A stretch of 64,000 bases of DNA. It comes from Paenibacillus sp. Soil522. Its GTDB lineage: Bacteria; Bacillota; Bacilli; Paenibacillales; Paenibacillaceae. The notes under the pieces are model-generated. The model saw only the letters and a list, made by a program, of their open reading frames with translations, was not told the DNA's origin and made no database searches. A program made the position numbers and the translations under genes. The first letter of the stretch is position 1. Every line of letters starts with the position of its first letter. Below are positions 56,960 through 64,000 of the stretch, in pieces. The DNA lies in contig NZ_LMRV01000031.1 of assembly GCF_001428245.1 (NCBI RefSeq), positions 104,667 to 168,666 of the forward strand, in the 5' to 3' direction.

Positions 56960-58708
56960 ATGAGCGACAAAATGAAAGTCTTGCTAACGACGGAAGGAAC
57001 CTATCCTTTTCATCAAGGAGGCGTTAGCACTTGGTGTGATATCTTGATCAACAAGCTGGAGCCTGTGGATTACGTCGTATATGCCATTTTGTCCAATCCG
57101 TTCGTGACGCAGAAGTTCAAGCTGCCGAAAGGGGCATCGCTTTATACGGTCCCGCTCTGGGGGACGGAAGAGCCGAGCGAGCATTTGTCGACACCGTTTC
57201 CTCATATTTACCTCATGAAAAAGCAAACCGGCCTGAATGAAATAAAGGAGCACTTTATTCCTTTATTTCAGGAGCTGGTTTACGAAATCATAGCCGAAGT
57301 GAAAGATCCCCGTAGATTTGCAAATATTTTGCTAGGGCTATACCATTTTTTCCAAACCTACGAATACAAGGAAAGCTTTAAATCCGAGATTGTTTGGGAT
57401 ACCTATAAGAAGATTATTTTGACCGCGGCGGCTGACCAGAGTTCCGGGCTCAGCCAACCCGATGTCTATGGACTGGTGCAAAGCTTAGGATGGCTTTACC
57501 GGTTTTTCAATATCGTGAATACACCGATTCCCAAGGTGTCTGTGTCTCACTCCTCGGCGGCTGCGTTTTGCGGCATACCGTGCGTACTGTCAAAGCTGCT
57601 GAATCAAACGCCCTATTTGTTAACTGAACACGGAATCTATTTGCGCGAACAATACTTATCGTTGTCCAATCGGGGATACTCCTCGTTTCTTAGCAAGTTT
57701 CTGATCCGGATGGTGCACTCGATCACCAGCCTTAATTATACGTTTGCGGATCAGGTTTCACCGGTATGCCAGTATAATATGCGGTGGGAGACGGAGTTCG
57801 GCGTTGCCAAGAAACGGATTGACGTCATTTATAACGGGGTCGACAAAAGCGTTTTCGTCGAAGCGCCGCCGCGGCCGCCGGGGCCTCCGGTCATCGCCAT
57901 GATTGCCAGAATCGATCCGATCAAGGATATTCAGACATTCATGAAAGCTGCCAGAATCGTCCTCGATAAACAGCCGGATGCAAAGTTTATCGTATACGGG
58001 TCGGTCAGTGTTCAAGCTTACTATGAGGAATGCTTAGCGCTTAAAGAGCAATTGAAGATGGGGGAATCCTTCATCTTTGCAGGTCATGCTACACAGATGA
58101 CGGCCGCCTACCATAGCGGGGATATTATTGTTTTGTCCAGCATCTCCGAAGCGTTCCCCTATTCGGTCGTCGAAGCGATGATGACCGGAAAGCCGGTCGT
58201 TGCAACGGATGTCGGGGGGATCAAGGAAGCGCTCGGCGATACGGGCGTGCTGGTCGAGCCGCGTAATCCCGAGGCGCTTGCGGAAGGGATTATGACCTAT
58301 GTCACGAATCCGGAGCTGCGGGCCGAGGTCGGAAGAGAAGGGCGTGAACGCGCTCTAAGCTACTTTACCCTCGATAGAGTGCTGGAGCTGCATTTGAAAA
58401 GTTATATCAAGCTGGCGACCCGGGCAATTGAGCGGAAACCTGCGCCGCAAGTCAAAGTAACTCCGCGCGAGAAGCAGCGGCATGTGATGGAGAAAGCATT
58501 CTCGCTCGCCGCACTCGGTTTCAACAGGGAAGCGATTGCCCAGTACCGGGAAGCGCTGAAGCTGCTGCCCGGATCCTCAAGCGTTCCATACATATTGACA
58601 GAGATCGCCGGCTTGTACAATAAGCTTGGTGAGTATGACAGAGCGATGGTGGAGCTTGCCAGATGTGAAGCGTATGTCGGCTTAATCGCTGACCGCGAAA
58701 TTTCATAA
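56960..58708 (+). CDS. pelF: PelF-type GT4 glycosyltransferase with TPR tail
   Basis: 582 residues. The N-terminal KVLLTTEGTYPFHQGGVSTW with LINKL is the PelF signature; HSSAAAFCGIPCVL and LTEHGIYLREQYL follow. The C-terminal donor domain has VIYNGVDKSVF, IARIDPIKDIQTFMKAA, LSSISEAFPYSVVEAMMTGK and VATDVGGIKEAL. Residues about 500-582 form a TPR-like tail not found in Pseudomonas PelF. PelF polymerises the Pel exopolysaccharide from a UDP-sugar (UDP-GalNAc in Pseudomonas). It is first in an operon of at least five genes. Confidence 0.88.
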   Translation: MSDKMKVLLTTEGTYPFHQGGVSTWCDILINKLEPVDYVVYAILSNPFVTQKFKLPKGASLYTVPLWGTEEPSEHLSTPFPHIYLMKKQTGLNEIKEHFIPLFQELVYEIIAEVKDPRRFANILLGLYHFFQTYEYKESFKSEIVWDTYKKIILTAAADQSSGLSQPDVYGLVQSLGWLYRFFNIVNTPIPKVSVSHSSAAAFCGIPCVLSKLLNQTPYLLTEHGIYLREQYLSLSNRGYSSFLSKFLIRMVHSITSLNYTFADQVSPVCQYNMRWETEFGVAKKRIDVIYNGVDKSVFVEAPPRPPGPPVIAMIARIDPIKDIQTFMKAARIVLDKQPDAKFIVYGSVSVQAYYEECLALKEQLKMGESFIFAGHATQMTAAYHSGDIIVLSSISEAFPYSVVEAMMTGKPVVATDVGGIKEALGDTGVLVEPRNPEALAEGIMTYVTNPELRAEVGREGRERALSYFTLDRVLELHLKSYIKLATRAIERKPAPQVKVTPREKQRHVMEKAFSLAALGFNREAIAQYREALKLLPGSSSVPYILTEIAGLYNKLGEYDRAMVELARCEAYVGLIADREIS

Positions 58709-58732
58709 GTGAGAAGAGAGGAGGCGGCCGCA

Positions 58733-59170
58733 ATGAAAATAAGAAAGAGAGCTTTACGCGGCTATGCCGAATCCGCCGTTCGCGAAGAGCTGAAGCTCAG
58801 GCAGGAAACCCATCGGCTGCGCATGCAAGGACTGAAGGAAGAGCTGCTGATGCTGCAGCAAGGCAACGGGAAATTGCGCCGTGAACTGGAGGGGCTTGAT
58901 TCAATCGAGCCGAGTGCAGGCTCAGCCTCGGGCGAAGATCCTGTCCATCGAATGGCCAAGGAAAAGCTGCTGCACATGCATATTGAGCAGAGCGGTTTTG
59001 TGTGGGAAGCCATGAAGCAGCTGGACAAGCTGGACGGGGAGCATCGGTTGGAGCTTGTGGATAAGCAGCGCGAATGCAACGGCCTGCTTGAACGCGTGGA
59101 GCGCCAAATAAAGGATAACTTTGGCGTTCATGCCGGGAAAGAGGTGCAGAATAATGAAGCATCCGAATAA
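58733..59170 (+). CDS. coiled-coil protein of the pel-like operon (orf A)
   Basis: 145 residues from the ATG at 58733 after GAGAGGAGG. Residues about 15-60 and 95-140 are strong amphipathic coiled coils rich in Glu, Lys, Leu and Arg (VREELKLRQETHRLRMQGLK), separated by a short Ser/Gly linker. No membrane segment, no known domain. The next gene starts inside its last codons (17-base overlap), so the two are coupled. Probably a cytosolic partner or scaffold; inference. Confidence 0.6.
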   Translation: MKIRKRALRGYAESAVREELKLRQETHRLRMQGLKEELLMLQQGNGKLRRELEGLDSIEPSAGSASGEDPVHRMAKEKLLHMHIEQSGFVWEAMKQLDKLDGEHRLELVDKQRECNGLLERVERQIKDNFGVHAGKEVQNNEASE

Positions 59171-60431
59171 GCTGCGGCTTGCGTGGTTCGGATTGGACAT
59201 AAGGGAAACAGAGCGATATTTGAGCAAATGCGACTCCCTGTACGACAGTGAAGCGGAGCAGCTGGAAGCACTTATTCAATCGGAAAAAGCATTAAATAAA
59301 AAGCTGAGGCAGGAGCTTGATCAGAAAACGGCTCTGCTGAACTCAAATAAGCATGACCGTCCCGATAGATTTGCGGATTTACTCCTCCGGAGGCTGGACG
59401 ATTCGGTTGAAGCGCTGCGTAAACAAGGCGAAGCCGAGCGGCAAAGACTGCTTGTGCTGATGGAAACGAAACGTAACGAGCAAAGCAGCAAACGGGCGGA
59501 CATGGATAAGCAGCTTGCGGAGTACCGGGCTGCCTTTGATCAATTGCTGGAGGATGCAGCTCGTTTGATCACAAACCTCAAGGATAAGCCGGAGGAGGGT
59601 AAGACTCCGGTCAGTGAAGAAGAGATCGTATCTCTTCCTGCTGAAATCCAAGGTCCGGTTGAGATGGCGGAAGAAGAGAACGAAAAACCGGCTGAAGACG
59701 TGAAGATGGAGCAGATCATGAAGGGCGAGCCGGAATTTGCGTATGGGGCCAATGTTGTTCCATTCAGGCTGAAATCGGTTATGGACTCTTTGCAGGATAC
59801 GGAATCGGAACAAACGATGGTTACGGCGGACGGTGCAGCTCCTCCGGCTAGCATGAGAGACCATTCTTCCAAAAACGAGCCTGCGCCGAAACAGGCCGAA
59901 ACCGCGCCGCGGACGAAATACGAGACGGCCAGCCCGATCGTACCGAATACACAGACATCATCTTCCGGATTTTGGGGAGATGTAAGCCTCTACATGGAGG
60001 ATGGATTAAAGGGGCCTGAAGGCGCGGAGGCTTCTCCGCCTCCAGAAGAGCCGCCTGTCATCGCGATGGCACCGGAGAGATTAACAGCCTCTGCCCAGAC
60101 TGAACGGGCTAAGTCGGAAGCGGCTTCTTCGGCAGCCGATCCGGCTCCTCGGATTCCGAATCCGAACACTTCGGATGCAAGCTCTGCAGCCTCTGCGGAG
60201 CCCGAGGCGAGTCCGGTGAGTCCGGCGCTTGCGGAAGAAATCAAATCCATCCAGTACCGCTATATTGCAGGTAAGGCAGCAGGCGAGAATTTGTACGGCG
60301 AAGACGGCTCTCTCATTATCGCCAAAGGGGCAATTATTACCGCCGATACGATTAACCGGGCGGAACACGCGGGGAAAATGCCGGATCTGATCGTCCAAAT
60401 GGTCATTCCCGGCTTCGCGGACCCGTCATGA
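59154..60431 (+). CDS. coiled-coil/low-complexity protein of the pel-like operon (orf B)
   Basis: 425 residues from the ATG at 59154 after GAGGTG. Residues 1-140: coiled coil. 140-360: disordered, rich in Pro, Ala, Ser and Glu. 365-425: a compact domain IKSIQYRYIAGKAAGENLYG then EDGSLIIAKGAIITADTINR, ending in KMPDLIVQMVIPGF. That last domain looks conserved in shape (a beta-barrel-like clamp with GxLIIxKGxxIT) but I cannot name it. No signal peptide, so cytosolic. ATGA overlap with pelG. Confidence 0.6.
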   Translation: MKHPNKLRLAWFGLDIRETERYLSKCDSLYDSEAEQLEALIQSEKALNKKLRQELDQKTALLNSNKHDRPDRFADLLLRRLDDSVEALRKQGEAERQRLLVLMETKRNEQSSKRADMDKQLAEYRAAFDQLLEDAARLITNLKDKPEEGKTPVSEEEIVSLPAEIQGPVEMAEEENEKPAEDVKMEQIMKGEPEFAYGANVVPFRLKSVMDSLQDTESEQTMVTADGAAPPASMRDHSSKNEPAPKQAETAPRTKYETASPIVPNTQTSSSGFWGDVSLYMEDGLKGPEGAEASPPPEEPPVIAMAPERLTASAQTERAKSEAASSAADPAPRIPNPNTSDASSAASAEPEASPVSPALAEEIKSIQYRYIAGKAAGENLYGEDGSLIIAKGAIITADTINRAEHAGKMPDLIVQMVIPGFADPS

Positions 60432-62050
60432 TTATGGTTACGGAAGGGGAAAACCGGCTTGGGACCGAGATAAACAGGCATGAGCGCTTTGATCGGCTTG
60501 TTGAAGAAGTCATGAACAAAAACATGACACCTGAGGATCGAAGCGAAATCGCCGCGCTGCTCGAGTCGATGGGCTGGAACGACAGCCGGGCCACAGAAAT
60601 ATTCGGCGTCGAGAACATCTTCGAGCTGGCCACGGAAATATGGGAACAGATCCGGCAAAAGGTCGTTACGACCGCTTTCACGCAGAACGTGCAAACCAGC
60701 GCCGTGAAAATGACATTTGAGCTCGTGAAAAGTTTTTTGCGCGGCCTAATCTTTGCGCTGCCTATGGCTATTTCCGTCGTCTCGATGCTTACGCTGAAAT
60801 TTTCGCTTTGGTCGTACCAGAACTTGTCCGTCGAGCTTGCGACCTGTATCGCAATCGGCACGATTCTCAGCTTTGTTGTCGTAGGCGGGTACACGCAGGC
60901 GATTGCGAGAAGAGGCTTCTTCTATATTTTTCAGGGCTATTACAAGATGGCCAGAAAGGCGACTTTCCTGTTTATCCGGTTCGGCTATTGGACCTGCTTG
61001 ATCGTGGGCATCGCCATTTATTTGTTTAACCTCATTTTCAACATTTTTCCGATGGACATGTTTATGTATATTATCCTGTTCTTCTTTTTTCTGAATTCGA
61101 TCTGGCTGTCTGTAACCGTCATGTATATTTTGAAACGCGAGCTTACTTTTACGGGACTTATTGTCGCGGGAATCGGCCTCGTGTACGTTTTGTTCCGGGA
61201 ATTCAAGATGGATATTATCGTATCGCAGCTTATTGCGATTTCACTCGTATCTATCACCGGCATGGCATTGGTCATCTATTATTTCAGATCGGCTGAGAAA
61301 AGAGAAGAGAAGGGCATTGCACCCAAGATGACCAGACTCTCCATCACGATTTACTCGATTATGCCCTATTTTGTTTACGGATTTCTATACTTTTTATTCC
61401 TGTACATTGACCGCATCAACGCTTGGTCGGCAAATGATAAAAGATTTATGCCCTATTTTATTTGGTTCCGCGGCGATTATGAGCTTGGGCTCGACTTTGC
61501 GCTGCTCGCGCTCATGATCCCGCTCGGCGTTTGCGAGGTTCTAGTCAATAAGATGATGATGAATATCGAAGCGAGCTATAAACGTTACTGGGGCTTTGAG
61601 ACGGACAAAATGAACGCTTTATTCGAGAAAGCATATTATCGGATGATCGCCGTCATAACAGCCTCTTCGATTGCCAGCGCTGTACTCATCTATTTCGTCA
61701 TTTTATGGTCAGATAAGGCCTACGTTGAGTCGGTAGGCAAGCACCTAATTGTTAGTAAAGAGACGGAGTTCGTCTTCATCGTCGCGATGGCGTCCTACGT
61801 CATTCTTGCAGTCGCTTTGCTGAATTCTGTTATCCTGTTTTCTCTTTCACAGCCCAGCTTGGTAAACAGGGCGATTTTGCCCGCGCTCGGCGTGAATTTT
61901 GTCGTCGGATTTTTGCTCAGCCGCTGGATTGATTATACGTATGCCGTATTTGGCTTGATGGCGGGAGCGGTCGTATTCGCCGTTCTGTCGTTTAAAGCGA
62001 TGCGGTCGGTTTTTCGCAAGCTCGATTACTATTTATACGCGATATCGTAA
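60428..62050 (+). CDS. pelG: PelG-type polysaccharide transporter
   Basis: 540 residues with about twelve membrane helices after a soluble N-terminal 90 residues (short helices NKNMTPEDRSEIAALLESMG). The segment PYFVYGFLYFLFLYIDRINAW and RFMPYFIWFRGDYELGLDFA matches PelG, the MOP/MATE-like membrane partner of PelF. The start ATG overlaps the stop of orf B (ATGA). The N-terminal cytosolic extension is unusual for PelG. Likely moves the PelF polymer across the membrane. Confidence 0.82.
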   Translation: MIMVTEGENRLGTEINRHERFDRLVEEVMNKNMTPEDRSEIAALLESMGWNDSRATEIFGVENIFELATEIWEQIRQKVVTTAFTQNVQTSAVKMTFELVKSFLRGLIFALPMAISVVSMLTLKFSLWSYQNLSVELATCIAIGTILSFVVVGGYTQAIARRGFFYIFQGYYKMARKATFLFIRFGYWTCLIVGIAIYLFNLIFNIFPMDMFMYIILFFFFLNSIWLSVTVMYILKRELTFTGLIVAGIGLVYVLFREFKMDIIVSQLIAISLVSITGMALVIYYFRSAEKREEKGIAPKMTRLSITIYSIMPYFVYGFLYFLFLYIDRINAWSANDKRFMPYFIWFRGDYELGLDFALLALMIPLGVCEVLVNKMMMNIEASYKRYWGFETDKMNALFEKAYYRMIAVITASSIASAVLIYFVILWSDKAYVESVGKHLIVSKETEFVFIVAMASYVILAVALLNSVILFSLSQPSLVNRAILPALGVNFVVGFLLSRWIDYTYAVFGLMAGAVVFAVLSFKAMRSVFRKLDYYLYAIS

Positions 62051-62065
62051 GGAGGAGAGGCGTAA

Positions 62066-64000
62066 GTGGACTATTCATCATTCTCCCATCAACTCTATGC
62101 GATGCTGCACTACGCCTTTGCTTTCGTACTGCTCATGATCGTTTGGCCGCGCTTCTTCCTGAAGGCAGATTCTGAGGACCCTTTGGAAAACGGGTTTGCG
62201 TTGTTTGCGAAAGCGGTCTGTATCTATATCGTGCTCGGCTACGTGCTTGTCGCTTTAAAGCTGTATGAAGTCATATCGGTATCGGTCATTCTAATTGTCC
62301 TGTCGACCCGCCGTTTTTGGCGAAAAGGCTCAGCGAAGGCTAGGTCGGATACCGCGACTGCCTTCCATGTCTGGTTCTACCATCTGCTTGAAGCCGGCTT
62401 TCGGATAAAATCGATGTGGCTGAAAGCGCGAGGCAAACTGACAATGGCGCGCAAGCACGTCAAGCTGTACAAGCTGCGAAACAGCGACCCGCTGCTTCTG
62501 CTGCTTCTTGCAGGGGTATTGGGTACGGCAGCTTACGTCCGGTTTTATGATGCGGTACACTACGCGGCGCCAGCCTTGTCCGATGGTTCGGTGACGCTGG
62601 CCTGGATGAAATTTATCAACAACCGCCTAATATTTGTAGAAGGAATTTATCCGCAGGGCTTTCACATTACGCTGTCGCTTCTGAGCAAATTCGCAGCCAT
62701 CGATCCTTTGTATATATTGAAATATACGGGTCCGTTAAATGGCGTTCTGACTGCCGCCGGTTTTTATTTCGTCCTGTCGAGATTAACGGGAAATAAAATG
62801 GCCGGCATCGCCGGTGCGGCGCTATTTGGCCTTGGAGGAACATTTCTCTTTGGTGGCGACTGGGAGCGTCAGGCGGCAACCAACTCGCAAGAGTTCGCTT
62901 ATGTATTCGCCTTTCCGGCTCTTTACTTCTTTCTAAGGTATTTGGAGAAGGGAAGACGCCATTCGTTCTGGACCGGATTTGCGGCTGTAAGCATTACGGG
63001 CTTCGTTCATTCGCTCGTTTTCGCTTTCGTCGGTATGGGGCTCGCGGTCGCTATGATCGCATCCGTCATGACGCCTGAGGCCCGGTCGTGGAAGCGGATT
63101 TGGATGGTTTGCGCTGCGGGTTCCGTTTCGGTCGTGTTTACCTACGCGCCGATTCAGACTGCTATTTGGTCAGGTATTTCATTCAATTCCAGCGCGGCCG
63201 AGTTTCTAAAAAGTATCACGGAAGTTACCTTTCCGCAGCTTGTACCGAGAGATTACATCGGGCTCGGAGCAATTGCATGGATCGCGTTAAGCGCGCTTAT
63301 CGGCTGGCGGGACAAAAGGAACCGGATTTCGGAATGGTTCGCGGTCGGCATAGGAACGGCAACCTTTCTGCTCTATTATCTGGTGCCGGTCGTTACCAAA
63401 AGCACGATGCTGTCCTCACGAACCGGGAGTCTTTGGGTGCTCACCGTTTGTTTTTGTATCGGTTACGCTTGGTGGTCCCTATGGCGCTTCGTCTCCAAGC
63501 TGAAAGGCATTTCCATTGTCGAACGTATGGCGGCCGGGGCAGCTGTGATCATCTTGGCTTTGTATGTTCAACTCAGTCCCATCCAAACGTACAAGATGGA
63601 TTGGGACAGTATATTCCGGCAGTATTTGCGCATCTCATCAATGTACTTGGAAAATACTTGGACGATCTTCTCCCAGGAGGAGGGTTATTCTCTTATTTAT
63701 GGAGAAGGGTGGCATCAATATATCTCTACCCTAGTCAATAATTACGATCCTGCCGGTACGCCCATCACACGCAAAGGACAAGACGAATACGATCCCGATG
63801 TAACAAAGTATATGTTCGTCATCGAAGAAAAACAGGTTTTCAAGGTGTCTATTACAAGTAGCTTCTACGAAAAGTTGGAGCAAGAGCGTTATGTAAAGCA
63901 CGAAAAAGAGCAGAAGCAGCTAAAGGAATGGTTGAATGCTTACATAGAAGCTCATGGTAAACCTCCTATTTTTTACGAGGACGAGCATATCCGCATCTGG
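62066..64000 (+). CDS. large GT-C-like multi-spanning membrane protein, 3' end outside window
   Basis: Starts GTG at 62066 after AAGGAGG, 15 bases after pelG, and stays open to the window end (645 codons so far). About twelve hydrophobic helices. SDGSVTLAWMKFINNRLIFV, EGIYPQGFHITLSLLSKF and GGDWERQAATNSQEFAYVFA resemble the periplasmic loops of GT-C glycosyltransferases or YfhO-type proteins, but I see no DD-type signature. The tail after about 540 is soluble (GYSLIYGEGWHQYISTLVNN and beyond). It probably glycosylates or modifies the Pel-like polymer; inference only. Confidence 0.65.
   Translation, partial: MDYSSFSHQLYAMLHYAFAFVLLMIVWPRFFLKADSEDPLENGFALFAKAVCIYIVLGYVLVALKLYEVISVSVILIVLSTRRFWRKGSAKARSDTATAFHVWFYHLLEAGFRIKSMWLKARGKLTMARKHVKLYKLRNSDPLLLLLLAGVLGTAAYVRFYDAVHYAAPALSDGSVTLAWMKFINNRLIFVEGIYPQGFHITLSLLSKFAAIDPLYILKYTGPLNGVLTAAGFYFVLSRLTGNKMAGIAGAALFGLGGTFLFGGDWERQAATNSQEFAYVFAFPALYFFLRYLEKGRRHSFWTGFAAVSITGFVHSLVFAFVGMGLAVAMIASVMTPEARSWKRIWMVCAAGSVSVVFTYAPIQTAIWSGISFNSSAAEFLKSITEVTFPQLVPRDYIGLGAIAWIALSALIGWRDKRNRISEWFAVGIGTATFLLYYLVPVVTKSTMLSSRTGSLWVLTVCFCIGYAWWSLWRFVSKLKGISIVERMAAGAAVIILALYVQLSPIQTYKMDWDSIFRQYLRISSMYLENTWTIFSQEEGYSLIYGEGWHQYISTLVNNYDPAGTPITRKGQDEYDPDVTKYMFVIEEKQVFKVSITSSFYEKLEQERYVKHEKEQKQLKEWLNAYIEAHGKPPIFYEDEHIRIW

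Noticed and set aside
63088..63741. 217-codon frame within the last gene
   Set aside because: It is in another frame inside the long GTG-started membrane-protein frame, which has better start signals and hydrophobic pattern.

Overview
The window looks like a chromosome segment of a Paenibacillus-like endospore-forming Firmicute. The clues are AAGGAGG-type ribosome binding sites with ATG, GTG and TTG starts, S-layer homology (SLH) domains, a YtxJ-type bacillithiol redox protein, a YvbH-type PH protein, Bacillus-style cre sites, and a CpsB phosphatase / Wzz / BY-kinase module beside a surface-polysaccharide locus. No rRNA, tRNA or CRISPR array was seen. Assignments rest on reading translated sequence and motifs; no database search was run.

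Layout. 1-1.46 kb: non-coding DNA with a (CCAAC)15 tract and three tandem units of about 325 bp carrying regularly spaced TGCA-N4-TGCA palindromes. 1.46-6.6 kb: a frameshifted nuclease-like gene, a PH-domain protein, ytxJ, and a TetR regulator with a YhgE/Pip-type membrane protein that share an operator-like inverted repeat. 6.8-14.1 kb (minus strand): mannitol operon mtlA-mtlR-mtlF-mtlD followed by its own ptsI and ptsH; mtlR appears to start at ATC. 14.4-21.6 kb: a DMT transporter, a transglutaminase-like protein, a secreted glycoside hydrolase with a decayed CBM6 tail, a zinc-ribbon protein, and a cre-flanked HAD phosphatase plus second mtlD-type gene. 22-26.7 kb: CpsB phosphatase, SLH protein, Wzz and BY-kinase.

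26.7-33.2 kb is a graveyard: fragments of BY-kinase, Wzz, IS4 transposase, SLH protein and XRE regulator, with an intact LytR-CpsA-Psr (LCP) gene among them. 33.4-46.6 kb is a Wzx/Wzy-type polysaccharide cluster: galU, initiating sugar transferase, GDP-fucose synthase, gmd, four glycosyltransferases, two acyltransferases, polymerase and flippase. From about 39 kb it is visibly more AT-rich than the flanks. 46.8-51.4 kb carries a broken ugd with an inverted middle, manC, a truncated glycosyltransferase and an intact ugd. 51.4-56.7 kb holds more debris (IS1380 transposase, two EAL fragments) between an uncharacterised membrane-anchored protein and galE.

Two class-I cyclic-di-GMP riboswitches (27.1 kb and 54.4 kb) bracket the polysaccharide cluster. 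Each precedes a single small uncharacterised gene. 56.9-64 kb is a compact operon with a PelF-type glycosyltransferase, two coiled-coil/low-complexity proteins, a PelG-type transporter and a large multi-spanning membrane protein that runs off the window. It looks like a Gram-positive Pel-like polysaccharide machine without PelD or PelE in the visible part.

Functionally, PTS sugar uptake (mtl) and nucleotide-sugar synthesis (GalU, Ugd, GalE, ManC, Gmd, Fcl) would feed polymer assembly by Wzx/Wzy under Wzz, BY-kinase and CpsB control. A second polymer would come from the Pel-like operon. The riboswitches and EAL remnants point to c-di-GMP as a signal in this neighbourhood.
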